DNA from: Haliclystus octoradiatus
Taxonomy: Eukaryota > Cnidaria > Staurozoa > Stauromedusae > Haliclystidae
Reading direction: 5' to 3'
DNA length: 64,000 bases
Assembly: GCA_916610825.1 (NCBI GenBank)
Contig: OU744448.1
Coordinates: 2,963,501-3,027,500 of the forward strand
Position numbers and translations under genes: made by a program. The notes under the pieces are model-generated. The model searched no databases. It was not told the origin of the DNA and saw nothing but the letters and a program-made list of their open reading frames with translations. This document shows, piece by piece, positions 46,501-62,200 of the stretch; position 1 is the stretch's first letter; every line of letters starts with the position of its first letter.

Positions 46501-49500
46501 CAGGTGTGAACTGTGTAATTTTCATCGTGTTGTCAGGAAAAAATCTGAAATTTTTATAGCATTTTACAAGATTTTTAGTGTTACAGTTTTGACTGTTATC
46601 AAAGTTGATTAATTATTGCCCTTGCAAAAAACATTTCAGGAGTTCATGAACGTTAAATGGTCCCAAATTTTCATGAACTGTTCATGAACTCCTGAACTGT
46701 TTTTTGCAAGGGTAACTCACATTGTCAACTACAGTTTCTTAATCATCAGATGGCAATGACATTTTTCAAATCAACACTCAAAAATCACATAATTATTCAC
46801 AATGGTACTCTTCCATACAGTTGACCACTTTGATTCACATTAATAGGGAATCATTACTTGGTCAACTTCACGAATATGTACGTCAAATGAGAGAGGATTA
46901 CAGAAAACAATCAAGTTCATTTACAGTTTCAAATGCAAGGACAAAGAACCAACCAGAGATTGTTTCTGTGATTGTCTGGACTAAACAATTGACAGCTAAA
47001 GTAAGCATTATTTGATATTTTCATATCCCTTGTGAAAACAATTCATGAATATTAAATAGACCAATCAGGGTCCAACAAAATTAGGAATCCTGGAATCCTA
47101 GATTCTGAAAGGTAATATTTAGAGTAAATTCATAAGAAAATTGATATTTTTATGATTTATTGGTCAAACTTCAAAAAAAAATTTGTAGGAAAGTGTTGAC
47201 ATGCCTCTAGGATTACAGAATGATCAACCTTTTGTTAAACAATTCATGAATATTAAATAGACCAATCAGGGTACAACAAAATTAGGAATCCTGGAATCCT
47301 AGATTCTGAAAGGTAATATTTAGAGTAAATTCCCAAGAAAATTGATATTTTTATGATTTATTTGTCAAACTTTGTAAGAAAGTGTTGACATGCCTCTAAG
47401 ATTACAGAATTATCAACCTTTTGTTAAACAATTCATGAATATTAAATAGACCAATCAGGGTACAACAAAATTAGGAATCCTGGAATCCTAGATTCTGAAA
47501 GGTAATATTTAGAGTAAATTCGTAAGAAAATTGATATTTTTATGATTTATTTGTCAAACTTTGTAAGAAAGTGTTGACATGCCTCTAGGATTACAGGATT
47601 ATCAACCTTTTGTTAAACAATTCATGAATATTAAATAGACCAATCAGGGTACAACAAAATTAGGAATCCTGGAATCCTAGATTCTGAAAGGTAATATTTA
47701 GAGTAAATTCGTAAGAAAATTGATATTTTTATGATTTATTTGTCAAACTTTGTAAGAAAGTGTTGACATGCCTCTAGGATTACAGAATGATCAACTTTTT
47801 GTTGGACTCTCTGGACCCTGTTGTCATGGACAGATTGCTCATGACCTGTTCATCAAGTAGTACTTATTAAGGATTAATTGCAGAATTTATACAAGGCACA
47901 CTCACTTCTGTTGGCCTATGTGTATAATGTAACATAAAGGCTTCACAAGAACACTTCAATTAAGGCCCAAATGGGGAATGGCCCAAACAATCAAATGATA
48001 TTGGTCTAATTAGTGAAACTGAATAAATTGCCTATCTAATTCTGAGTGTCATATTACTATGCCAAAGACTTGATTCTTGTTAAATAGACTGTTTTTGTTG
48101 TTGTAAATAGGCTACTTTTACGAACTGTATTAGCTGCAAGGCTGGGGAATAATAGAATATTTTAGAAAATCTCATTTCTGTTGCCAGATATTGATGCCTT
48201 CAAGTGTGATGGAAAGTGATGTTTTGATCAGGGAAGGCGAGGAACAGGCGTTGCTCACTACTTTTTCCTGGTTGTACTATATTGCGGGATAAGCTCAGAT
48301 GGTAGAGCAACCAACTTCAGATCGGATCATATCTGATCGACTGTAATTCAAACCCCCTAAGGTCATCTCAGCATTGACTTTATCTGAAGCATCAAATGAG
48401 TACCATCTTCTGGTGGCGGATGGAATTGTTGAGAGGGAATTGCATTGCGAGTAGCTGCAGCGCATCGTTGCGCATTGACAATCAATACCTATCTACCATG
48501 AAATCTGTTTAAATTGATCTGCAGTGTCGCGGCTGATATCAACAAAGAGCGTTTAAAATCATTGCTCTCAGCGAAAAAAGCCACTCGTCTAGAAATAGAG
48601 GAGTGGTACTGGTGCCTTCGGTAGGGCGACACCGTCTACATAACATACAGAGTATTTTCTGTTGTCTTCCTACAAATAATGTTGTGTAAATGGCAAGAGA
48701 TCTTGGTAAACTTTGGAGTGATAAAAATTAACTGGTCTGGGAAATCAACCAATGAGAGCCCTTGATATATCATACATTGAACATTTTCACATGTATTTTC
48801 TGAGCCTCCTAGACCAACAACCTCCGATAAGAGTACTGTGTGACCATTAAGCTACCATTCCCCATTAATAAGACACCTTATGATGGAACAGAGAAACCAA
48901 ACATATGACATCAATTGTTCTTTTTTCATGTGTAGCTTGAAGACATAATGTCAAATACTGAACCGTTACTTGGAAATCTTGGTTCTTATCCTAACTTCCG
49001 TAATGCATGTTCAGATCTATTGGCTGATATTTCAAACTTTTCAAAGGATCATTTTGATTTATGGTGTAAAGATAGTATGAATGCCATTGATGATCGTAAT
49101 CAACCACTACAGTAAGTCCGAGATAGTAAATTTAATGATGTTGTCCACATACTGAATGGAACGTAAGTTTTTAAAGTTGATGAACTGTCCATAAAGTTGA
49201 TGAACTGTTCATGAACTTAGTGAAAAGTTCATGAACTGTCGGTGAAAAAATTATATTGTGTTAAGTTCATCTACTCTCAATTCATGAACCTTCCACAGTT
49301 CATGAGTAAGTTCATGAACTTTCATCAAAAGTTCATAAACTGAAATTTTGGCTGACGGGTTATGAACCCTTTTCCAAATTTCATGAACTGGCTCATGGGA
49401 CCAACTTCAGGAGCTACATGTAAATTATTGTTTTTATTAGCCTAACATTTTTAATTTAAATCACAGACTATTGGCATTATTTTTTTTGAAAACATGATTT

Positions 49501-50220
49501 TTAAATGATTTCTCTTCATGTAAAGACGTTGTAAGGAGCTTGAATTTGAACCAGGGATAGCAACAACTCTTTAGTTTATCCCCTGCTAAAAACATTTCAG
49601 GATTGCATGAACAGTTCATGAACAGTTCATCAAAATTTAGGGCCATTTTACTTTCATGAACTGTTCTTGAACTGTTCGTGATCTCCTAACTGTTTTTCAC
49701 AGAGGATTAATTGAGCTTCAAATACAAAATACAAATAGTTCAGAACTATGATTTATATTTAATTTATATTTGTAATGGTGTAATTAGAGCTCAGACATAT
49801 TCATACAGTAAGACGTAACGAGGCAGAAGAGAACGTCATACAAACATATACAAATATGTTATGCATACATAGGAAATTACTATTTATGATATTGACGTAG
49901 AAGAACAAAGACTAATTACGCAATTACATATCAACATATAAACTCTTGATGTGTCTTTATCTTTATTCTTTATATCAAATTAAATTATTCTTTCAAATCT
50001 AGTTTCAAGGTCAGTGGTAAGCTGATGGAGTTAAGTCATAGCGATGGAAAACTTCAAGTTCATTATGATGAAAGATTGGTGACGTTGATTCGTGAAGTTC
50101 GCATGCTTACTGGTTTGGGATTAAATATTCCATTGAAAATACAACAAACAGCAACATTGGCTAATAAGTTTTACAAACAAGCTATTGTTCTGAAACAGGT
50201 AATTTTTCCTACCTTGATGA

Positions 50221-50261
<41 letters not shown>

Positions 50262-53200
50262 CATTTGTCAATATTGACACCGAATACAGGGGAAACCTAA
50301 AACTCTTGCTTACGTAGGCCTTAACCCACTGTGAAAGTATTAGTTGAGTTCATGAACTGTTTTTATCTGTTCATGAAGTGTTTTAAATTGTTTTTATCAT
50401 ATGGCACCATCCAATTCCATAATAGCTTCAAAAAATTATCTGGCATGAGAAATTTCCTCCGATCAGCAGAATTTCTCCTTTTCTAGCAGCCCCAGAACAA
50501 AGAAAACACTAATCTAGCTATTGTTTTATTATGTTTTCATGGGTTTTCCTTCATTTGGACTGAAATTTATTCTCATGCATGAATTATGTCAATCTTGTAT
50601 TAAAACATTATCGTGAAAGCAATCAAAACTTTACAAATTTCAACAGTGTCTGAGGTCCACGGCATGATACAAATAATGTAAACCCAATAATGTCAGGACG
50701 ATAGCTTAATTTATATAAATCAAAATGGTCAAATATCCAACTCTCAATAAAGTCCAACATTATGAAATCATGATTGAAAGTAAAACCAGTCACAAAGATC
50801 GAAAGAGTAAAAGTTAGATCTGCGAGTAGCTCAAATCTCGCATTGAAATATATTCAGTGCATGCGCATATAAACGACCAAAGTAAAAACTAGTGAGGTTT
50901 CCGATGACTCTATCCATGAACATTAATAAAGCTTATTATAATTTTTCTATGTAGGTTGCTCATTTCTATAATACAATTGATCAACAAATGATTCCAAGCC
51001 AACAAGCCATGTTACTTGATGCCGCACTTGCATTTGAAAAGCTTGTTAAAAATCCAACCACCAGCGCCAAACAGTCTGGCAACAAAGTTGAAGTTACATG
51101 GGATAATCCGCAACAAGTTGAATCATATATTAAGAAATTACAGTCTGCTGCTGATAGATTGACAACTGATAACCGGAAATTAAGAAAATGTCATGCACAA
51201 ATGGGTGAAAAGGTACATCTCACAAATAAAATATCAGCTTAAGATACTGTTTGCTCATTCAGTATTAAATGATTTGAAAAGTTCATCCACTCCTGAGAAA
51301 AAGTTAGTTGAGTTCATAAACATTTCATGAACTTTACAAACTTTCATGAACTGTTCATGAACACCTTATAAACAATTCATGGACAATTCATGAACAGTTC
51401 TGTTTATGAGCATTACAATTTACATTGTTCAATTTTCAGGAACTTTTTTCATGAACAGTTCATGAAAATTTGCTATTTACATCCATGAAATGTTTTCACA
51501 AAACATCTTCACAATGGAATGGTTGATAGGCTATTCAGGGACTATTACAAAATTTGTAATTTAGATTTCAAATGAGACCTGTTTAACCTAAAAATAGCTT
51601 ATCCCCTGTGAAAACAGTCCAAGAGTTCATGAACAGTATATGAGCGTCAAATGGCCCAATTTTCATGTACATTTTATGAACTATTCATGAACTGTCCATC
51701 AACTGTTCACAAGCAGTTCATGAACCTCAAATGTATGAACATTAAATGGCCCAACTTCATGGACTTTTTCTAGAACTGTTCATGAACTTTACATGAACTG
51801 CTCATGAACTCCTGAACTGTTATTGCAGAGGATATTAAAGGGTTACCACACACTTTGCCGTGTCTTCCGCCATAAGTGTAGTAAATATGAATACAAACAC
51901 GGCAAAAATGTGTGATAACCCTTTTCTAAGATAAAACAAATTTCAAAATGAAGTTTGTTTATATTGCGGAAGGTTGCTCGAATCTTGAATTAATGATTTA
52001 AAATTCAATTTAAATTCAATGTTTTCACTTACTAAAATGTCCTTGGATCAAATTCAAACTTCAAAACGTTAGTGTTTCTTAAATAGAGATATCTTTGTTG
52101 ATATTATTTCTTTAGTAATACATTGCAGTTTGCTATTCTTCTTCAGCGTTGAGAATATGACAAAGTGCGACAGGAATTTTCGAAAAAATGCTTACCTTGT
52201 ATTTCCAAGCACATGGACCAACCAATCAAATTTTTCCAAGCACATGGACCAACCAATCAAATTTTTCCAAGCACATGGACCAACCAATCAAATTGCAGAA
52301 TTACGTTCGAATAGGATATCATATTTTGGAATCCATATTCCTATATTTTTTATTTTTTTATTTTTTATTTTTTACCCCTGCAAAACGCATTTCAGGAGCT
52401 CATGAACAGTTCATGAAAAAGTCCATGAAGATTGAGCCACTTCTCATTTTTTTTTTGCATTGGTAGATGTCTTGTTGTAGGTTTAGATAAGCACACACCC
52501 GCTACTTTAGTCTTGTTGTAGGCTTAGATAAGCACACACCCGCTACTTTAGTCTTGTTGTAGGTTTAGATAAGCACACACCTACTTGAATATTTATAATG
52601 TGTTTGTTATCAGGTTGTACAATTGATGAATATTGATTTGTTACGCAATCAACAAAGATGGAAAGAAAAGTTATTGGAAATGAGACAAGCAATAGCTAAT
52701 GTTGTTCAGCAGGTATTCTTTCAAATCTGTACAACTTTCAACAACGTTCTATCTGTTATGATGACATGGCCCGACAAAATGTGTTACCTAAGTCCACAAA
52801 ACTTAACGTTTGATAAATGTTCAAGTAATTTTAAGGAATCTTCACAATAATAGCGTTAAAAATCGAAGTTTTATTTTTTCATGCTTTCAGCTTTGAATCC
52901 AGTTTTTTGTCTTTTCCTTCCTAATTTTCGTTGCCATTCTCAAACATGATTTCCAGGTTTGTGGACTTTATCGGACCTTTGCTATGGTCCCGATCTTTGC
53001 TAAACTATTATGGGAATTTTTGCATTGACCAAAGATTATATATTACATAAATATTGGGAGAAATCTGTGCAAGATAGGTTACTGAGTTCATGAACAGTCG
53101 ATTTAGAAAAGGTCATTAATTTCAAGTTCATGAACTCATTGACTGTTTATTGCAGGTGTTATATTGTCGTCATAAGAAAATTGTCAGGAATTACAGGCCG

Positions 53201-56200
53201 CTGAAGATACCGATTTTCAGGCTTTGAATGTTTAAATCATTTTAACTGTTACATCAGGCCTTCGCATTGTTGAATCAAAAACATTCGTTGAAGTTGTTTT
53301 TGAAATTGAAAACATTTAATAAGCTTGAATGATCATCCACTATTGATTAGGAATGGGTTTAGATAGGTTTTTATTTGTTATCTTGAAATTACTTCAATAT
53401 AAGATTTTAAAATGAAAGTTATTTTCTATACTCGCTAAATTGAATTCTCCAAAAATAAATGTTGCAAAATTGGTTAAATTAATTTTGAATATTATTATGC
53501 CATTGTTGTATTTTATGTTAATTTTGTTATTTATATTCTTTTTGCAGGGATTTAAGCCAGATAATATGTTACCATGGAAACTTCACTGGGACTGTCAACT
53601 GTATAAAGCATTTGAATATCAATTTCAACTTGGATTAGAAATGCTGAACGAGAATTTACCTGAAATTAAAGTTGAGCTTGTTTATCGGTAAGAATTACAT
53701 TGCATTATTTTACCCTTTTTAAATCTCAGTGCATGATTCATTAATTCACTAATTAATTCAACTTTTACTCAATTTGTAATGTTCATTATCACCTGCTAAT
53801 AAATCATTTTGACGGAACGCTTCTTAAACTCCTCTTAAAACTCACAAGGTTCATGAATACCCTTGCGAAAAAATAGTTCGGAACTGTTCCAAACAATTGG
53901 GGTCATTTAACGTTCATGAACTGTTCATTAAATCCTGAACTGTTTTTCGCAGGGGTGAATAGTATGGAGATTATATTCAAATGATAATACAGCCAAACTC
54001 GGTTAATATCCCCTCTTTTAATGTCCCACCTTGCTTAATATCCCCACATAAAACTGATTTCTATTTTCCATTCTCCATACAAACTCTCATAATCTTAACT
54101 CGCTTAATATCCCACCTCGCTTAATGTCCCGCTTTTCATCCATACTAGAGGGGGGATATTAAGCAAGTTTGACTGTATTCAAATAGTTGAATGCGATAAA
54201 TATTCAGATCATTTCTCACTGTTCCAACTATTATTTTTAACTACTGGTAATCAGGGTTTGATAGAAGTTGTGATCCTGTGATCCTAGATTGCGGAAGGCT
54301 GAGCTGAAATCCGAAGGCAGCCAATGATCAACTTTTTTGAATAAGATTTCTACTAAAAATTAAGAAAATATTTTAACCTTTGGTGGACTTTTGAAGCTTA
54401 TTTGTACATTGCCAAATCGATTATCAGTGTTTGTTTACAGTAATCTCTAAAATATTTCTTTACAAGTTCACGTCTAAACTGGATGGAGCATTGACAATGA
54501 AAACAACATCAAACCGAGCTTTCTTCATTATATGCCCGGGAAAAAATCTGAAGGTTTCACTTTGAAAATCTTTGGATCTCGGAAGGCAAAATTATTTATC
54601 GGACCCTGCTGGTAATGTAAAATTAAAATAAATTGTCCAAATTGTCAGAAGTTCATGTATGCGAGTATTCATCCTACAACATCCCCTACAAATAACAGCT
54701 CATGAGGTCATGAACAATTCATGAAAATTGAGGCCGTTTGAGGTTTACAAGCTGTTCATGAACTGTTAATGAACTTCTGAACTGTTTTTAGCAGGAGTAA
54801 AGATGATGATAATCATGGTTTTATATAATTCTTCTTAATTCTTTTTTCCAGGCAAAATCAATTGCAATTCAGACCTTCATTTGAAGAAGTCAAATTAAAA
54901 TACTTTCGCGAGCTACGTCGGTTTATTGGACTACCAAATAATTTCCGTGGTGTCGGCGAAAGTAATCCAATCTTCTCAATCATTATAGATAGAAATTCAT
55001 CACTTTTCTATAGTGTTTATGCGAGAACAGAGAAGTTATTCCACGAGTTAGCAGCAGCCAAAGATCAGTTTGAAGAATGGGTTGCAATAGGATTGGTTGA
55101 TTTAGATCGATTATGTGAAGAAACTTTACATACTCAAGAGGATTGGGAATTTAACTTTAAAGCTGCCAAGGCAAAGGCACGGGCTGCTGAAAAGTTACCA
55201 ACGTAAGTTTGATATGACTGTTATGAGTGTATGAAATTGGGGAGGTAGTTGCTTATACGACTACTATTACATATTATAAAATTTGTAAAATAAAACAAGT
55301 GAAATTTCCATTAAAACCCTAAGATGAAATCGTTGTCAGTAAAAAGCAACAATAACTCTTTGATCTTTGGTTCGAAATTATTAGCCCTACAAATGTCATG
55401 TTTTGGCTATGAACAGAAAATTATTCATGAACGTTAAATGATCTCAAAATCTTATGAACTGTTCATGAATTTCTAAACTGTTTTTCGTCAAAAGGTTTAT
55501 GAAAATTGGGGCCATTTAACGTTCATGAACTGTTATTCACAGGGGGTAATTTCCGGAATAAAATGAAAATTTACAAAAACAACTCATAAGTCAACATTTA
55601 TTGTATATCTTATGAGAACGATAATACCATTGTATATCAATCCACTGTGTTCTTCATAAATAGTTTATTAATCCTGAATGTCAACAGATCCCCTGCGAAA
55701 ACAGTTTAGGAGTTCATGAACAGTCCATGGACAGTTCATGAACCGTTCATGAACGTTAAATGGCTCCAAATTTTCATGAACTGTTCATGAACTGTTCATG
55801 AACTGTCTGTGAGGGTTCATGAATTGTTCATGAACAGTTATGGAAAATTGGAGCCATTTAATGTTCATGAACTGCTCATGAACTCCTGAACTGTTTTTCG
55901 CAGGGGATGATTTGAATATTATTAGGTTGATTGAGCCTCATTCCTCCCATATTGGTGCTTTCTATTGGTCTTTAGTTATAATACTAAATAAAAGAAAAAA
56001 TCAGACATTCATATTTGCTACTATTAGGCGATCATCAGGCAATTTAACTGTGAAAAACACAGATCTTTGATTTTTTTCACAGATTAAATTGCCTGATGAT
56101 CGATTGCCTTCAAGGCGTGAAACTAATAGTAGCAAATAGGAATGTCTGATTTTTTCATTTATTTATTATTAATTAGCTCTGCATTTATGGCATCAAGCAC

Positions 56201-59200
56201 TATTAAAACAGCATAGAGTACAGTACCTTTACATTTCTACTTAAAATACTATATAATACATTATGTTTTATCAAATCATTTCAGATTCATCAAAGTTGAT
56301 TGTATCACCGTATCAACTAATCCTGTTAAAGCAACGATTGATGATCTTATTCAACGGCTTTTTGAAAGTCTTCTTGTTTCACTTCGTCGTTCAATTAATC
56401 AAAATTATAACGATGTTAATAAATTTTTAACAAATACTGAAACTATTGCTAAAGGAACACCAAAGACAATTGATGAAATACATGCGGCGAAAGATGCCTT
56501 TGCTGCTGCTACTGCTGATCGACCCAAGGTATTCAAGTTGAAATTGACGCTTAAACATTGGATTAACATAAATCATTAGCATATCTTATTGCTCCCTGTA
56601 TGATGATGTAATATTATGTTGTTTCTTTGTCTAATTTTTCCTCGCAAGGAATTAAGAAAGCCTCAAAATAATTGTTTCATTTAAAAATAATGTATTCATG
56701 TACTCAAAATTTGTTGTTGAGGTATATTGATAATAATTTAACACTCGCCGGTCATTTTTGCCGTTTCAATGTGGTTGAAGCTCGCATTCCCTGTTTGTTT
56801 CCAAATTTAGTATGAACAATTCACATGTAAAAACAGTCCAGGCAGTAAACATGAGGTCAATATTTTTTCAGGGGAATGTTTTGTGATTGTTTCGTGAACA
56901 GATTTTTGAATGTTTTGCTCTCTGTTACGTGAACCTGGTGTTCCTGTTACATGATATTTGATTGTTTCATTAACAGATAATGCAGCTAAGAGAAACAGCT
57001 GAAGCTAAAAATAGATTGTTATCTACTGTTGCTGGCGGAGGCGTAGATATACCACATGATGTCAATAACAAATGGACGAAATTTGAAACGTCGGTTGAAA
57101 ATCATGATTTGATCATAAAGAAACAGGTATGAGTAAAGTAGTAAAGGTTTTTAAATCCTACTCAACTTTGAATTTGATCCGATTTTGAGAATGTTTACAT
57201 TGATTTTGCCTTGGATTATACAGTCAAACCTGTTATAACAGTCACCTCCATATAATGCCCACCTGTCTATACCTGGTCACTCTTGCAATGTCTAAAATAG
57301 TATTTTCTATTGCATCAAACCTGTATATAAAGGCCACCTGTCAATAGTGGTCAATTTATCTATCTCTCGTAGCTGGCTGTTACAAACAGGTTTCACTGTA
57401 GCATATTTGTGTCAATTTTTGGAAAATGCAATCCGAAATGAGTAGCTATAACATTTATACTACCAATACTAAAACCATGAAGTCCATGACAATGTGAAAA
57501 CATGAAAACCACAAATTTTTTAAGCCATGAAAAAGTTTGAAAACCATGATAACATCCACATTCACACGATATTAAAATGTGAAAATGCCTTGCAAACGCA
57601 GTGGAATTATGATTTTTTCATGGTTTTGGTGTCAGTTTAAGTATAAATGTAGATTGTAGACAGCATCACTTTGCCAGCTGGAAGTTTCTAAATTCTAATT
57701 AAGCATCTCATTTTGCTTGCTAATCGTTAAAGGCTCCATGACAGAATAGCCCCAAATAAATACTTTATAAAGATTTACTGAGTTCATAAAGTGTTTATAA
57801 ACCGTGTATGAACATGTCTAAACTGTCCACAGATAATTAATGCATAGTGGTTGTGTGAACTTTATGAAATTATTCTTGATAATGTTGTTAGCATAGACCA
57901 TAGACATACTGATCGAATTATAGTTTTTAAATTGATATTTTGTCTCTCCTGTTTTTATTCACAAATTTTATGTTCACGAGCTTCAATTTATCTGGTTCGG
58001 CATGGTACATCTTTGTGCTACTGTTTACAATATACTTTGTTTTTGTTCTAGCTTACTGACATGAAAAATGAGTTGAATAGTAGAGTTGAACAGTATATTC
58101 AAGATTTGGAAAAGTTTGCAAGTCGCTGGCATCAGTTGAAACCTGCCAATGTTGATGTTGATAGTGACCGTAAAACTTGCATGCAGGCAGTTGCCACAAT
58201 CAAAGAGCGCAGAATGAATTTCAATGAATTAGTTGATACTGGTGATAAGCTTGTGTAAGTACTGTAACACAACTGTTCATGAGTTGGGTTTATAGGAGGA
58301 TTAGCTCAGATGTCTAAGCAACCAGACTTCAGCCATATCTGATCGACTGTGGTTAAAATCCTCCAACCTTTGACTTCATCTAAAACATCAAACGAGCAAC
58401 ATTTTCAGATGCCAGATGGAATGGTCCGGAAGGAATTGCATTATCAGTAGCTGCATCGTATTGCTGTGTATTGGCAAGCAAGACCTATCTTCCTTAAAAT
58501 CTGTTAAAATTTATCAGCTAAGTATCGTGGCTGAGGCCAATGAAGAACGTTGCTCTTAGCAAAACAAGGTACTCATTTAGAAAGATAGGCGACCTTGGTA
58601 GGGCGATACATTGGCGCTACCGTCTCACCTACTTTTACTTACTTCATAATGTAAATATGTACTAAAAAATGACCACTACAACAGGTGACCACTACAACAG
58701 GTGGTCGCTGTATAGATATGACCCCTATGTGAACAGGTTTGACTTCATTTTAAAATGTTTCTTTCTTTATATAGTAAAGACTGTTCTCATTTTGACGAGC
58801 CTGCACCACGATTCGAACAATTAACAGAACTGACTAAGGACATTGAATATTATGAAAATATGTGGAGTCTTTATGAAGAATTTTCTGTTGGTCTTGATAA
58901 TTTTATTAATGAGGATTGGATATCATTCAGGTGAATATTTATTATAATAATTAATTCTTTATATTTGTATTTTCATACCCATGACGATATGACCCCTGCA
59001 AAAAACAATTCAGGAGTTCATTAACAGTTCATGAACAGTTCATGAACTCTCACAGACAGTTCATGAACAGTTCATGAACTTTAAATGGCTCCAATTTTCC
59101 TGAACTGTTCCTGAACTGTTTTCGCAGGGGAAGTGCAATCTTCAATAAGTAATTGCTGAGCTTTTCATTCAACACTTTTATAAAATAGAGCGAGTGAAAC

Positions 59201-62200
59201 TTTCATGAAAGCCCTAATATCGAAACGCTGTCAATAAAACTTTCATGAACTGTTTTCACAAAGGCAGCTTTCATTATTTTACCCTCAATTTGTTTTGTTT
59301 TTATGATCAACAGATCTCATACTAATAAATTTGATGATTATCTTATTGAATGGAATGAGAAATTACGCGAACGTGAAGCGAACGTTATGACTGTCAAGAT
59401 TACAAAAGATGTTGAAAAGTACAAGGTATGAGTTTGTATAACCTAGAATAGTTCTTATTTGTAACACAATTTTGAGGAAGTCATGATTTTGAAAAATCTC
59501 AACTTTGCATGCCCATATTATACACAATCAAAAGAGGAATATTTTTCAACAAAGATTGAAAGCAGCTGGAAAAAAGCATTTATCAAATCCTGCCTCAAGG
59601 AATAGATCTGAATTCCAAAAGATAGCCAATCAATGTTATCAAAAAACTTTTTATATATTTTGTCTTGAATTTAACTTCATCATGTAGTTCCGCGATAAAT
59701 CAAAAACATATTTTTTGCAACAGTTTCGAAACTGAAAATCACGTATGTGAGTAGGTCCCCCTATTTAAAGAATAAATTCCATTCATTCATTCATTCCATT
59801 TTTTTTATGCCCTGTGTGTTCAAGAATTCTATTATGTAAGTGATAGCCTCGTCAATAATGCAGCGAAACATCGCGATTCATGACATTAATTGCATTAAAA
59901 TAGTCGAATTTTATATGAACTGCCCCTGCGAAAACAGTTCTGGAGTTCATGTACAGTTCATGAACGGTTCATGAACGTTAAATGGCCCCAATTTTTCATG
60001 AACTGTTTGTGTGAACTGTTCATGAACAGTTCAGGAAAATCGGAGCCATTTAACGTTCATGAACTGTTCATGATTTCTTGAACTGTTTTTCGCAGGGGTG
60101 GCTTTTAAAAGTTGGTAATATTAAGCAGATTTTAATATATAATTTGTTCAATGATTATTGATCGTTTTTGTACTACCTACTTGATGATGTATCGCTTGTA
60201 TGTATTTCACAGTCTGTTGTTCCTGTTTTGAAATACGTAAGAGGGGAGCCTCTCTCGACTGATCATTGGCTTGAATTATTCCGACTTTTACAAATGCCAA
60301 AAGGAACAACTTTAGAGAAATTAACGTTTGGCGATGTATTGAATTCTGCTGATCTCATAATAGCTAAAAGAGATGAATTAAAGGTAAAACAACTACATTC
60401 AAACATGTTATAACGTCCACATCCATACATAGACCACCTGATTATAGTGGTCACTCTCGGGATGTCCAAAATAATTTTTTTTATTGAATCAACCCTTTAC
60501 ATTAAGGCCAAATACATACTGTAGTCTGTGAAAGTTGAAACCACATTAACTATTTTTTTATCATGTCTTTGCTAATGAGTTTTGGATAAATGCAAGCTAG
60601 GCTAAATTCAGTTAAAAGTGTTTGTAATTTTGATTTGCACTTTACCATTCTTTACGCCTGTAACGTGTAGCTGTAAGTCTGTGACTGAAAGTCTGTAACA
60701 TCCCATTCACCATTCTTCCTTGTCTAACATCAGTTAATGAAATCTCTGTGTTATTTCAAATTGATTCTCTTTTAGGAATTAAACAGTCGTGCTCAAGGCG
60801 AAGTATCTATTCGTGATGCATTGAGAGAACTTGAACTCTGGGGTGCGGGTGCTGTGTTTTCATTAACAACATATAAGGATACAAATGATCGTGAATTATC
60901 ATTAATAAAAGACTGGAAAGATCTTATCAATCAGGTAATCTTGATGCTGTTTATGTGATCAAATAATATGCAAAACCCTGCAAAAAACAGTTCCGAATTT
61001 CATGAACAGTTCATGAACGTTAAATGGCCCAATTTTCATAACAGTTCATGAACAGTTCAGGAAAACATCCATTAAAATTGGGCAATTTAACATTCATGAA
61101 CTAGTTTATGAACGGTTTTTCGCAGGGGAAATCCTTTGAAGATTGTGATCCAAATGTTGACGTTAACTTGTTGCTAATCGCATATCGCATTCTAAGGTAA
61201 TGTAATGCAATTTAAAATAAAATTATTTTAGGTTGGAGATAATCAATGTTTGTTACAATCACTCAAAGACTCACCTTATTATAAAGGATTTGCAGATAAG
61301 GCAGGTATATGGGAAACAAGACTTGCTGATTTAGATGAATATCTACATAATCTTAATTTAATTCAACGCAAGTGGGTTTATTTGGAACCAATCTTTGGAA
61401 GAGGTGCATTACCAAGAGAGCAAGAGCGATTTCTTCGTGTTGATCAAGACTTTAGGTGAGAGTTTCTATGGCAACAGTTTATATGCTAACAGTTGCTATG
61501 GCAATACAGTCAAACTCACAAAGTACCTCTTCTGAAAAAATCTAATAAGCTCATTCATAGTTCACAAACTCCATTAACAGTACCCAGTAATAAATATACT
61601 CAGTTCTTGAACTGTTTACAAACTGTTTCAGAACTTGTTCATGAACCTTATGAACTGTCCGTGAACATTAAATGGCCTGTTTTTCATGAAATTTCCCATG
61701 AACCTTCCATGATCTGTTTACCAACTGTTCATGAAACGCTCATAAACATATCATGAAAAAAGAATATCTGTTATTTGTATCAATAAACTACCCCTGCGAA
61801 AAACAGTTCTGGAGTTTGTGAACAGTTCATGAACGTTTTAAATGGACCCAAATTTTTATGAACTGTCTGTGACGGTTCATGAACTTTCATGGACAGTTGA
61901 TGAACAGTTGATGAACAGTTCAGGAAAATTTGGGGCCATTTAACATTCATGAACTGTTCATGAACCCTCACAGACAGTTCATGAAAATTTGGGGCCATTT
62001 AACGTTCATGAACTGTTCATGGACTGTTCATGAACTCCTGAACACAGTTTTTTGCAGGGGTAACTCCTGTTCTCAGTCAGTTAAACCTACAAACTCTCAT
62101 ATTCTACCTCATTCTCTTATCTCAATTTCCGTGTTTGCGACATTCAGCTTCCCTAAAGAGGGATGTTTGGGCAAACCTGACTGCAATAGCCAACAGAAAT

